Below, piece after piece: positions 36,951-45,819 of a DNA stretch of 64,000 nucleotides (its first letter is position 1; each line of letters begins with the position of its first letter). The position numbers and the translations under genes are program-made. Below the pieces are notes generated by a model, which did no database searches, was not told the DNA's origin, and saw only the letters and a program-made list of their open reading frames with translations. The stretch spans positions 265,062 through 329,061 of the forward strand of contig NZ_JAAOIX010000004.1 of assembly GCF_011440395.1 (NCBI RefSeq), read 5' to 3'. The stretch comes from Pseudomaricurvus alcaniphilus (GTDB lineage Bacteria > Pseudomonadota > Gammaproteobacteria > Pseudomonadales > Cellvibrionaceae).

Positions 36951-37610
36951 GATGCCCACCCTATTTATAGGTTGTAATGATGTGGTTGTATTACTGCTAT
37001 GGCGTTACTGCTGAGGCGTTTGCCAGCCCAGGCAATACAACCAATCACTCGGTATCAGTAATAACGTTATGTATTACATATTAGCAATTATTGGTAATAC
37101 TATATTGTCTATCTAGAGCGATGTAGCGTTGGCGTTAAACCCGCGAAACCACTGACGAATTTACTGGCGCAGGGAAATCAGCGTTTTCGCTACTCCCTTG
37201 ATAACAGCCTAGACAGGGAAGCTGTCTGGCCTTACCAAGGGTGTACGGTCCACCCAACCCGCGCACTACCAGTACCTATAACTACAACGATTTGTAAGAT
37301 ACTAAATCGGTTTATTAAATGCAACCTTGTTTGACATAATTTTTTAACAGCAACGCAAATAAACCCTTCAGCCAGCGCGGACACCTCCAGGATGCTGACA
37401 TCAGGCAAATTGAGCGGCACAGCGCCGCCCCGGAGAGACGAGGTGCCGAAACCTGGGGGGTACCGGCATCAAGGGGGAGAGAACGGCCCATCTGGCGGGC
37501 GACTATGAGGGGCGAGCATGGGGCAGCAACGGGGGGCTGCGGCAACTGTTATTCCAGCAACCACAACTGCGCGCTGGGGTTAAGGGGCTGTGGACGGGGA
37601 CGTGTGGACG
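36951..37610. promoter_or_regulatory. Upstream region of the alginate receptor, with palindromes
   Basis: No gene is supported in about 660 bases. ATAACGTTAT (37061-37070) is a perfect palindrome. It is followed by GTATTAC (37071-37077) and, 16 nt later, its inverse GTAATAC (37094-37100); both are candidate operator sites for the alginate locus. The distal part is GC-rich, with short direct repeats (gtggacggggac, twice) near 37590-37615. Confidence 0.45.
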
Positions 37611-37877
37611 GGGACGGAGGGATTATTTTTTAACCAGCGGACTCTGAACTTGTCCCTCCCTCAGGCAGGTGTCAGGCTTTTGATTCAGCTGTACACCAGA
37701 TATCCAACCGCATTTACATCAATAACATTTCCAGCTTAATAATGAAGCAGCGCCCAGGCTGTTTACCCCGCTGCATTAGCTGGCAGGGCATGCCCAATTA
37801 AATTGTTGCATGCCCACCTTGGTGTTTTTTAAAGCCGGCCGGGTCAGAAGCTGGTCAAAATTTAATCCCTCCGTCCC
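37611..37877. mobile_element. MITE-like element, copy 1 (267 bp)
   Basis: The element is bounded by perfect 15-bp terminal inverted repeats: GGGACGGAGGGATTA at 37611-37625 and its complement at 37863-37877. The interior has no ORF of note and is about 80% alike, by eye, to 55158-55420. This is typical of a non-autonomous transposable element. The ends resemble GGGGAC-type ends seen near IS200/REP-associated transposases; that link is from memory. Confidence 0.8.
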
Positions 37878-37953
37878 GAATGGTACTTACTTTAGACTGT
37901 CATCCGCGCGAAGGCGGGTCTATCAACGGCTGCCCGGCCGCTCGCGAGCTGGT

Positions 37954-38041
37954 CGATGTCATCCCCGCGCAGGCGGGGATCCAGCGTTTCAGGACACATA
38001 TAACGCAGGTCCCTGGATTCCCGCCTGCGCGGGAATGACAA
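37954..38041. repeat. Pair of inverted REP-like palindromes
   Basis: ATCCCCGCGCAGGCGGGGAT (within 37954-37983) and ATTCCCGCCTGCGCGGGAAT (within 38013-38041) face each other across about 30 nt. Each can fold alone or pair with the other. They are widespread extragenic palindromes. Confidence 0.8.
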
Positions 38042-38066
38042 GCTGGATCTTTCGCAACTTAAGTAA
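38017..38066. repeat. Dispersed palindromic repeat (REP-like), copy 2
   Basis: Identical over 50 bp to 16372-16421, including the non-palindromic tail that ends AACTTAAGTAA. Confidence 0.85.
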
Positions 38067-38098
38067 GTGCCATTCCCCTCCGTCCCCTTTTCCGCAGG

Positions 38099-39085
38099 TC
38101 AGCGATTGACGTCGACCACCAGCCGGCCTTTTACCTTGCCGGCCAGCACGTCCTCAGCCACGACCAGCGCTTGCTTCAGGTCGATCTCGGTCACCATGGC
38201 TTCCAGCTTTGCCTTGTCCAGATCCCGCGCCAGTCGCGCCCAAGCCGCCTGGCGCGGTGCGGTCGGCGCCATGACACTGTCGATACCACACAGGGTCACA
38301 CCGCGCAGGATAAACGGCGCCACCGAGGCGGGAAAATCCATACCCTGGGCCAGGCCACAGGCAGTGACCACACCGCGATAGCGCGTCTGGGCGCAGGCGT
38401 TCGCCAGGGTAAAACTGCCCACGGCATCAACCACTCCAGCCCAGCGCTCGCGCTGCAGGGGCTTGCCCTTTTCCGACAGGGTGGCCCGGTCGATTATAGA
38501 ACTGGCACCCAGGGACTTGAGGTAATCCTCCTCGGCCGCCTTGCCGGTGGACGCGACCACCTTGTAACCGGCGGCCGACAGCAACGCGATGGCCACACTG
38601 CCCACGCCACCGCTGGCGCCGGTGACCAGAATTTCGCCCGAATCCGGCTGCACGCCGTGAGCATCCAGGGCATCGACACACAAGCTGGCGGTGTAGCCGG
38701 CGGTACCAATGGCCATCGCCTCCCTGCTGGAAAACGCCGCCGGCAGCTCGATCAGCCAATCGCCGTTGAGGCGCGCGCGCTGGGACAAGCCACCCCAGTG
38801 CCCCTCACCCACACCCCAGCCATTGAGCACCACGCGATCACCTTGTTTCCAGTTGTCGTGCTGGCTTTCGAGTACTGTACCGGCCAAATCGATACCGGGA
38901 ACCATGGGAAACTTGCGCACCACTGGCGATTTACCGGTAATCGCCAGGGCGTCCTTGTAGTTGATGGTGGAATAATCCACCTGCACCAAAACGTCGCCCT
39001 CAGGCAACTGGCTCTGCTCCAGCTCGGCGACAGCCGCTGTCTGAGTTGCGCCTTCTGGCTTGTCGATAACAATGGCGTTAAACAT
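38099..39085 (-). CDS. acuI: Acrylyl-CoA reductase / MDR oxidoreductase (AcuI/YhdH type)
   Basis: A 328-residue MDR reductase. [29 protein letters not shown], the NADPH motif [16 protein letters not shown], and the C-terminal [15 protein letters not shown] block are typical of YhdH/AcuI. In DMSP-using bacteria the enzyme detoxifies acryloyl-CoA to propionyl-CoA with NADPH; YhdH is a general homologue, so a DMSP role is possible but not shown. It stands alone, and its stop abuts a REP-like repeat. Confidence 0.87.
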   Translation of the reverse strand: MFNAIVIDKPEGATQTAAVAELEQSQLPEGDVLVQVDYSTINYKDALAITGKSPVVRKFPMVPGIDLAGTVLESQHDNWKQGDRVVLNGWGVGEGHWGGLSQRARLNGDWLIELPAAFSSREAMAIGTAGYTASLCVDALDAHGVQPDSGEILVTGASGGVGSVAIALLSAAGYKVVASTGKAAEEDYLKSLGASSIIDRATLSEKGKPLQRERWAGVVDAVGSFTLANACAQTRYRGVVTACGLAQGMDFPASVAPFILRGVTLCGIDSVMAPTAPRQAAWARLARDLDKAKLEAMVTEIDLKQALVVAEDVLAGKVKGRLVVDVNR

Positions 39086-39521
39086 AGTGATCCTTCCGCT
39101 TACTTGAATAGATTATGAGTGGGAATGGAAATCGACAGCAACGGCTTGAAACCAGGGGGCTTGCCCTGCCGACCAGCAAGTACACCGTTACAGAATGCTA
39201 CCAGTCGTGACTGCAATTACCACCCGACCAACGTCGTAGGCTGTGGGCGATAAGAACTCATGCGCCTTCAGGTGATAATGTTACAGCAGGTCAGCCAACC
39301 GTGCTCGGTGAACAATTGTCGGGTTGCGGCACAGAATCGGTTTGATTCCGGAGTATTTATTGGCAGCACCCAGTAAGCACTTATCGGAGCAAGCTTACAC
39401 GGCGCTTGCCAATACAAGCTACCAAAGGCATAAACTCAGCTACCACGAGTCAGCCCGTGATAAGCAACAGCTCTGCTGCTAAATCCAGCCGCTGCAGGGC
39501 AATCCATTAACCGGGACATTG
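39086..39521. other. Intergenic stretch without a supported gene
   Basis: About 435 bases lie between acuI and the lipoprotein esterase. I see no ORF with coding character, no operator copy and no repeat. Confidence 0.5.
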
Positions 39522-40523
39522 TCAGGGTGCGCCCTTCGCTTTTGCGGAGGTCAAATTGTCGATAAACGACTCAAACCCCCGGCGTGCGGGGGCATCATCG
39601 TAGCGCGGATCACCGTGTTGATAGCCGGGATTCAATTCCAGGGTTACAGGTACTTGCAGCTGCTGAAGCCTGGCAGCGAGTTGCCGGGACTGGCTGAACG
39701 GCACCATACCGTCAGCGGTGCCGTGTAATAAATAAACCGGCGGTGCCGTTGATGTGGCGTAGGTGGTCGGGCTGGCGCTACGGGCTTTGGCCGCACAGTC
39801 GCTGGGGCTTTGGCCGCAGCCCAAAAGTTTCACTTCAGGGCTGGTCGGATTAAACGGCTCATTGCGGCTGAGCATTTCAGTTAAATCATAAACTCCGTAC
39901 CAGCCAACAAACCCCTGAACCTGTTCGGAATACTGCTTGTTACCCGATTCTATAAACTCGATATTGCCAGTAGCTCCAGCCATCGATAGAAAACCTGCCA
40001 TATGTCCGCCCGCGGAGTTACCCATGGCGATGATCCGGTCTGCGGCCAGGTTGTGAGTACCGGCATTTGCCCGCAGCCAGCGGATAGCGGCTTTTGCTTG
40101 CTGGCCCTGTACCGGCCAATGTGCTTTGTCGCTGAGTGAATAATCGATGGCGGCTATGGCGTAGCCACGCTGCAGCTGGGCCAGGACAAATTTCTTGATG
40201 GTTTTCTTACTGCCGGACTGCCAACCGCCCCCAAAAAAATAGGCGATAACACCCCTCTGCTCTATCCCCCGCGGCAGATAAATATCCAGCTTAAGCGCTT
40301 CATCTGCATAGGTCGCATAGACAGCATCTGCAATATCTGGCGTTATTGTCACTTCCGCCACCGGCCTGTTCTCGAAGAATGGCACGTCCAGGTTAGCGTT
40401 TTGTTGGGCTGAATGCTGCGCTGAGTGCACCGATGAAGTCGATGTTGATGACGCAGTACAGCCAGCGCAAAAATATATGACACCGACCAAGGTCAACGCC
40501 GGTATTGAAAATCGCTTTTTCAT
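39522..40523 (-). CDS. Alpha/beta-hydrolase esterase, probable lipoprotein
   Basis: A 333-residue hydrolase of the BD-FAE/carboxylesterase type. The N-terminal segment ends in a lipobox-like YFCAGC, suggesting an outer-membrane or periplasmic lipoprotein. The oxyanion motif is AYFFGGGW (usual form HGGGW), the nucleophile elbow is GNSAGGH, and the His is in NPGYQHGD near the end. Related enzymes remove acyl or hydroxycinnamoyl groups from plant esters. It follows the esterase at 40567 on the same strand and shares its promoter side with a TonB receptor that carries LysR boxes. Hydrolysis of quinate or shikimate esters is a reasoned guess. Confidence 0.82.
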   Translation of the reverse strand: MKKRFSIPALTLVGVIYFCAGCTASSTSTSSVHSAQHSAQQNANLDVPFFENRPVAEVTITPDIADAVYATYADEALKLDIYLPRGIEQRGVIAYFFGGGWQSGSKKTIKKFVLAQLQRGYAIAAIDYSLSDKAHWPVQGQQAKAAIRWLRANAGTHNLAADRIIAMGNSAGGHMAGFLSMAGATGNIEFIESGNKQYSEQVQGFVGWYGVYDLTEMLSRNEPFNPTSPEVKLLGCGQSPSDCAAKARSASPTTYATSTAPPVYLLHGTADGMVPFSQSRQLAARLQQLQVPVTLELNPGYQHGDPRYDDAPARRGFESFIDNLTSAKAKGAP

Positions 40524-40566
40524 TTTTATCTCTTATCAAACCCTGTATGTTTGCATTGTAGTGCAA

Positions 40567-41763
40567 CTAGCGCTGATCAAATTTACCTTTACCAATTGTC
40601 GCTTCGAAAAAATCCACGGTTGCCTGCAATGCCTGCCTGCTCGCCGCCGCAGTGGCGGCCGGGGAACCACCGATCCAGCTGTGTCCAACACCGGGTATAA
40701 TGATCTTGCTGACAGGCACCCCGGCATCAATAAGTAACTGGTAGAACTTGTCGGTCTGTGAAACGTGAACTAGCGGATCCGCGTCGCCATGAATCAACAG
40801 CGTATGCGGATCGCCGGGGTCAACATAAGTGATTGGCGAGGCAGCGGCCATAATATCTTTAGAGCAAGTAATCGTTTCGCAATCAAGAAAGCGACGTGGA
40901 ATGGCACTGTCTTTTGAATCTTTAGCATCTGCGCCAAGTTGTGCTTCAAAATCATAGACCCCAAACCAACCGACGACCGCTTGAACACAATCGGAAACCA
41001 GGTTCAGATCGCCACCGGCGCCTGCAACAACTTCGACATCGGGCGACATGGGTTTGGCGATTGCCGCCGGGTCCGGGGCCAGGTGTTTGACGCCACAACT
41101 GGTGCCGGCCAAGGCGGCCAGGTGACCTCCGGCCGACTGACCCCAGATCGCCACGCGCTCAGGGTCGATGCGATATTCAGCGGCATTAACCCGCAGCCAT
41201 CGAAGCGCCGATTTCACATCCTGTATGGCGGCAGGAAACGGTGCTTCGCCCGAGAATCGATAGGCAACAGAAGCGACCACGTAGCCCTCCGCGGCGAGAG
41301 AACCAAGCACCTTGGGCCAATCTGCATAGGCGGCGCTTCGACGCGGACCGCCCCCGGCCCAACCACCCCCGTGAACGTAGACAACCAGCGGCCGTGCCCC
41401 CTGCGACGAATAACTGGCGGGCGGTATAAACAGGTCCAGTTTAAGCGTCCGAAAGCCCGCCAAAGATGCATAGGTAACGTCGGGGTACGCGCTAACACCG
41501 CCGGCAAAATCAACCTTCAGGCCCGAAAAAGAATCATTGCCGACTGCGCGCACTGATGCGCCGACCTCAGCACGGTCGGTAATTCTGGCGCCGGCAGTTA
41601 GCGCCGCACCTGTGGATTGCAAAGAGAATATTGCCAGAAGGCCCATAGCCAGAGTCGGGGCAACAATATTTTTCAGCCAATTTATTGGTTTATGGCTGCC
41701 GCCATCATCATTGCCACGGCACCTGAAAATCGGGCCATCGAAATTGCAAAAAAGTCGTTGCAT
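40567..41763 (-). CDS. Alpha/beta-hydrolase esterase with signal segment
   Basis: A 398-residue hydrolase. After a 28-residue leader and a hydrophobic export segment (LAMGLLAIFSLQSTGAA) it shows VYVHGGGWAGGGPRRSAAY (oxyanion hole), the nucleophile elbow GQSAGGH, the acid in LLIHGDADPLV and the catalytic His in PGVGHSW. It belongs to the same esterase group as the gene at 39522 and is probably co-transcribed (43 nt gap). ATG 41763 has an AGGAA site 9 nt upstream. It is divergent from the TonB receptor at 42068, and the shared gap holds two copies of the ATAAC-N5-GTTAT box, which places it in the quinate/shikimate regulon. It may act in the periplasm on esters such as chlorogenate. Confidence 0.82.
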   Translation of the reverse strand: MQRLFCNFDGPIFRCRGNDDGGSHKPINWLKNIVAPTLAMGLLAIFSLQSTGAALTAGARITDRAEVGASVRAVGNDSFSGLKVDFAGGVSAYPDVTYASLAGFRTLKLDLFIPPASYSSQGARPLVVYVHGGGWAGGGPRRSAAYADWPKVLGSLAAEGYVVASVAYRFSGEAPFPAAIQDVKSALRWLRVNAAEYRIDPERVAIWGQSAGGHLAALAGTSCGVKHLAPDPAAIAKPMSPDVEVVAGAGGDLNLVSDCVQAVVGWFGVYDFEAQLGADAKDSKDSAIPRRFLDCETITCSKDIMAAASPITYVDPGDPHTLLIHGDADPLVHVSQTDKFYQLLIDAGVPVSKIIIPGVGHSWIGGSPAATAAASRQALQATVDFFEATIGKGKFDQR

Positions 41764-41886
41764 TTTTACGGATTCCTGCAGGGATTATAGAACTATTGTT
41801 GTTTGACCATTATGTTGGCCAACGCCTGTTTACCCCATTCAAGCGCAGGGCGGGGTCGCTGTACAATACTTAATATTAGCCAGGGT

Positions 41887-41901
41887 ATAACGAGCAGTTA
41901 T
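41887..41901. promoter_or_regulatory. LysR-type box ATAAC-N5-GTTAT, site 1
   Basis: ATAAC-GAGCA-GTTAT, a perfect 5-5-5 inverted repeat that fits T-N11-A. It lies between the divergent esterase and TonB receptor genes. Confidence 0.75.
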
Positions 41902-41922
41902 GCAAAAGTGGCGCCCCTGACT

Positions 41923-41937
41923 ATAACAACACGTTAT
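41923..41937. promoter_or_regulatory. LysR-type box ATAAC-N5-GTTAT, site 2
   Basis: ATAAC-AACAC-GTTAT, a perfect 5-5-5 inverted repeat 21 nt after site 1 (centre to centre 36 nt). The tandem pair is typical of recognition plus activation sites of LysR regulators. Confidence 0.75.
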
Positions 41938-42067
41938 GGATATTGCATAAACAGGCATTGTACATTCGGAGCTCAAGCGCTTGTAATCAGAGGCCAGAGG
42001 TTAAGTCTCTTATATACCAATAATGACCAGAAAGTAATCCATAACAATATAAAGTAGGAGTAGCTGT

Positions 42068-44944
42068 ATGCATCGAATATCTGATGTCTATAAATTAACC
42101 CTGTTATCCGCCTCCATTGCCTGCGCCCTGCAAACGCAATACACGTTTGCCCAGAACGAAAAGCAAATTGAGGAAGTCGTGGTAACCGGTTCACGTATCG
42201 TCCGTCGGGACCTGGTATCGTCCAGCCCCATCGCCACCCTGGATTCCGCAGCACTATTGGCCAGCGGCGAAGTCAATATCGAATCAGTGCTCAATCAAAT
42301 GCCCCAGTTCGGCTTGGGCCAGGGAGCTTCCACCAATGGCTTTGGTGACGGTGGCCGCGCCACCATTAACTTGCGCGGTTTGGGTGACAAGCGCAACCTG
42401 GTGCTATTGGACGGGCGTCGCCTGCCGGCCTCCAGCTCGGAAGCGGTTGTCGATATCAACCTGATTCCTCAAATCATTCTTGAAAATGTGGAAGTCATTT
42501 CCGGTGGCGCTTCCGCCGTGTACGGATCCGACGCTATATCCGGCGTGGTCAACTTCAAGACCAAGCAGGGGTTCGAGGGTACTCAGATAGATGTGCAGTA
42601 CGGCATGTCGGAGCAGAGTGATGCCGAAAATACCGACGCCTCCATACTTTGAGGTAACAGTTATGCCGAGGGGCGGGGCAGTTTCCTCGCGGCGTTCAAC
42701 TACACCGATCGCAGCGAATTGACGGGAGAGGACAGGGATTATTATCGCGGCCAAGGCAGCTCCGGATTCCACACTCCCGGGCGCACACTGAATGTGCTTA
42801 CGGGAAACCCCGACCAGGCTACGGTGGATAGTATTTTTGCCCAGTATGGTGTTGCACCTGGTACAGTGAATGCGAGCTCCCAGGTTGGCTTCAATGACGA
42901 TGGCTCCCTCTACGCTGTCACAGGCGGCGCCAACCTGATGGACCCAACGGGTCGTTTGTTTGTCGATCCCGTTAGCGGCGCAGTGTCGGAGGCTATTTTC
43001 AACGACCGCAGTATTATTTCACCCCAGGAGCGCTACACCCTGTACGGTAAATCTGACTTCGAGATATCCCCCGAACTGACTTTTTATGCCACTGGGCTGT
43101 ATATGGACTCCACCGTGGTCACCTCTATTGGTTACCCGTTAAACGTCCCAAACTTGAGCGCGGTACCGGTAACCAACCCGTTTATTTCTCCGGACTTCGC
43201 AACCTGGCTGGCGGCGCGCCCCAACCCCAATGCACCTGCGCTGCTGTTCAAGCGATTCACGGAAACAGGACGGCGTGTGTACGACACTAATTACGAAACT
43301 TTCCAGCTAGTGGCCGGTTTCAAGGGTGAATTTGGCGATGGTAACTACAGCTGGGACGCCTATTACTCCCACGCTGAAACCGATATCACTGAAGACCATC
43401 CCAACAGCGTGCTCGGCTCCCGCGTCCAGGCCTTGCTGGATGCCGCCGATGGCGGTGCTTCTGTGTGTGAAGGTGGCTACAACCCATTTGGCAGACCGAA
43501 CAATTCACAGGCGTGCTTGAATTACATTTCACTGCCCGCCACTAATAATTATGGTACCGAACAGGATGTTTTTGAAGCCAGTGTACAAGGCAAGCTGTTC
43601 TCCCTACCCGCCGATGACGTGCGCTTTGCCCTGACCGCCACTTACCGTGAAGACAGCTTCTTTAGAGATGTGGACCCTCTCTTTACCACTGGCGACGTGG
43701 TTTCAAGTCCAGCGCTTATTTCGCAGCCCTCCAAGTCGATTGACGTAAGCGAAGTGGCGGCAGAGCTACTGGTACCTCTGGCCAAGAGCGCCAACCTGGG
43801 CCTGGGTTATCGTTACTCCGACTACAGTCATGTGGGCTCTGTAAACGCCTACAAAGCAGACCTTGACTTCCGTCCAGTAGAATCAATTCTGCTCCGCGGC
43901 GGTTTTGAGCGCGCTGTGAGAGCCCCCAATTTCAATGAGGCGTTCGCACCTGTTTCAGCTACCGCCGCCTCGATTGGTCCAGTACCCAGCGCGGGTGACC
44001 CCTGTGACGCGGGCAGCGCAGAGAGAATGAACCCTGCCATTGCTGCTGATTTGCAAGACCTGTGTATTGCCCAAGGGGTGCCCGCAGCAATCTACCCGTC
44101 TTACACGCTCGGTATTGTCTCGGTAGCTGGAAGTTTTTCCGGCAACGAAAACCTGGACCCTGAACAAGCGGATACCATTACTGCCGGGGTCGTTTTCACC
44201 CCGGAACTGGGCGGCGATGTAGTGCAGAACCTGAGTGTATCCCTGGATTACTACAGCATTGAAATTGAGCAAGCCATTAACCTAAATGGTTCTGGTGCTG
44301 CCATTCTCGGCGCCTGTTTTAATCGGGATGGTTCCAATCCGACACTGAATCCGAACAATGAAAATTGCCAATTAATATCCAGAAACTCTGCTACCGGCAT
44401 TATCAATGATATTCGATCTACCTATATCAATACCGGCGGCTTTAAAACCAGTGGTGTAGACCTGATTCTGAATGGCGAGCTACATTTTGCTGATATGCCG
44501 GGTTACTTCAAAATCAATACTGCCATGAATTTCCTCGACAAGTTTGAGATAGCGGCAACCGATGGATCACCTTTTGTAGACTACAAAAACACCATTGATG
44601 CCTCAGAATTCCCGCCGCTGTCGCCTTTGCCAGACTTCAAGGCACTGACAACCTTCGATTACGTCACCGACCAATTCTCTGTGGGGGTGCGCTGGCGCCA
44701 TGTGGGCAGTATGGACAACCGTACAGCAATCACCAATCCGGCCGCGTCAGATCCAGGCCCGGACACTTACAATGTGTTTGACCTGGTGGGCAATATTCAG
44801 TTGAACGACAGCGTGAAATTGGGCCTCGGGATTACCAACCTGTCCGATAAACAACCCTTTATCCTGCCACCCGGAAACTACGTTTCAGGAGGCCAGGATC
44901 AGGTTGGCCGCGCCTACTACCTGAGAGTCAGTGCGAACTTTTAA
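42068..44944 (+). pseudogene. TonB-dependent receptor interrupted by one in-frame TGA
   Basis: Both halves are in the same frame: 194 codons to TGA (42650-42652), then an open frame to 44944, about 958 codons in all. The N-terminal half has a signal peptide, the VVTGSRIVRRDL start of the plug and VEVISGGASAVYGSDAISG. The barrel ends RVSANF. The sequence around the stop (SIL-stop-GNSYAEGRG) aligns with the paralogue at 52161 (SLLGGASIAEGRG), so the TGA replaces a Gly codon, most simply GGA to TGA. Nothing else looks decayed. A ribosome site (TAGGAGTAGCTGT) and two LysR boxes lie upstream. It was probably the outer-membrane importer of the quinate/shikimate regulon. A recent nonsense mutation, readthrough or a base error are the options. 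Confidence 0.85.
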
Positions 44945-45117
44945 AGTAATCCAGCATGGGGCGGCCAATAATAGCCGCTCCTTGTTGACCTTAGAGAATT
45001 GCAGTGACATGTAAAATTTCCCCGGCGCTGGTGGCGCTGCTTACCCGGCGAGTCAAATGTATGATCCTAGACAAGAAAAGTTACCCCTCAGCTCCCGACA
45101 ATACCCCGCCCATTCGA

Positions 45118-45639
45118 ATGACTCCTAAAAGCAACCTGCCTTGTTCACCGCTTGCGCTGATATTACTACTATCGGTTTTAGCCACTTCGGTATTCGCTAC
45201 TGCTGAAAACCTGCCTCTAACAACGGAGTTTGTCCTTGAACTGCAGGTACAAATTGGCAAACGAGTAGTGGTCGGCGAAAGCGACGCAGGTGTTCGACAA
45301 TATATTCCGATAACGGGCGGTAAATTCAAGGGGGTTGGCATGGCGGGTGACGTTTTACCCGGTGGCGCCGACTGGCAATTGCGGCGACCGGATGGTGTGC
45401 TGGAAATTGACGCCCTGTATTCTGTTAAGACTGAGGACGGCGACAATATTATCGTACACAACCGGGGCATAAGTGTCGGCGGCGTTGACCGGGCTGATAT
45501 TCGGTACGTCCGCACGGCCCCCCGCTTTCACGCGCCGGCGGGCAAGTACGACTGGCTCAACCAAAGAATTTTTGTCGGTACTATTACACCCGCCAGCGAC
45601 GGATCCTCCGTAACCATAAGGGTTTTTGTCATTCGATAA
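45118..45639 (+). CDS. Secreted DUF3237-family protein
   Basis: A 173-residue protein from ATG 45118, with a signal peptide (LALILLLSVLATSVFATA). The mature part resembles DUF3237/UPF0311: YIPITGGKFKG, GDVLPGGADWQLRRPDG, ALYSVKTEDGDNI, RFHAPAGKYDWLN and a terminal IFVGTITPA. Members often sit in aromatic-acid or hydrocarbon catabolism loci, but their activity is not established. Upstream in-frame starts (45004 GTG, 45061 ATG) cannot be excluded; I prefer 45118 because the signal peptide starts there. It follows the interrupted TonB receptor on the same strand. Confidence 0.8.
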   Translation: MTPKSNLPCSPLALILLLSVLATSVFATAENLPLTTEFVLELQVQIGKRVVVGESDAGVRQYIPITGGKFKGVGMAGDVLPGGADWQLRRPDGVLEIDALYSVKTEDGDNIIVHNRGISVGGVDRADIRYVRTAPRFHAPAGKYDWLNQRIFVGTITPASDGSSVTIRVFVIR

Positions 45640-45819
45640 TTGCGGGGGATTTCGCAGTTCCGGCTTTTCTTTCAGGCTGGGTGAACTCCGGAATGTGCTC
45701 GCGCCTGACACCAGCAGCAAGTAGCTACCTGTACCTGAGTACAAACGGCTCACCGTGCCTGTAAGAAAATTGGCAACAGCGAGCCGACTCAAATGACTCT
45801 TCAATAATCCCGCTGCTGC

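Noticed and set aside
37061..37070. ATAACGTTAT as another copy of the quinate LysR box
   Set aside because: The half-sites match, but the 5-nt spacer is missing, so the geometry is different and it belongs to the alginate receptor promoter.
42650..42652. TGA read as selenocysteine
   Set aside because: The aligned residue in the paralogue is Gly, TonB receptors are not selenoproteins, and no SECIS-like hairpin directly after the codon is apparent.
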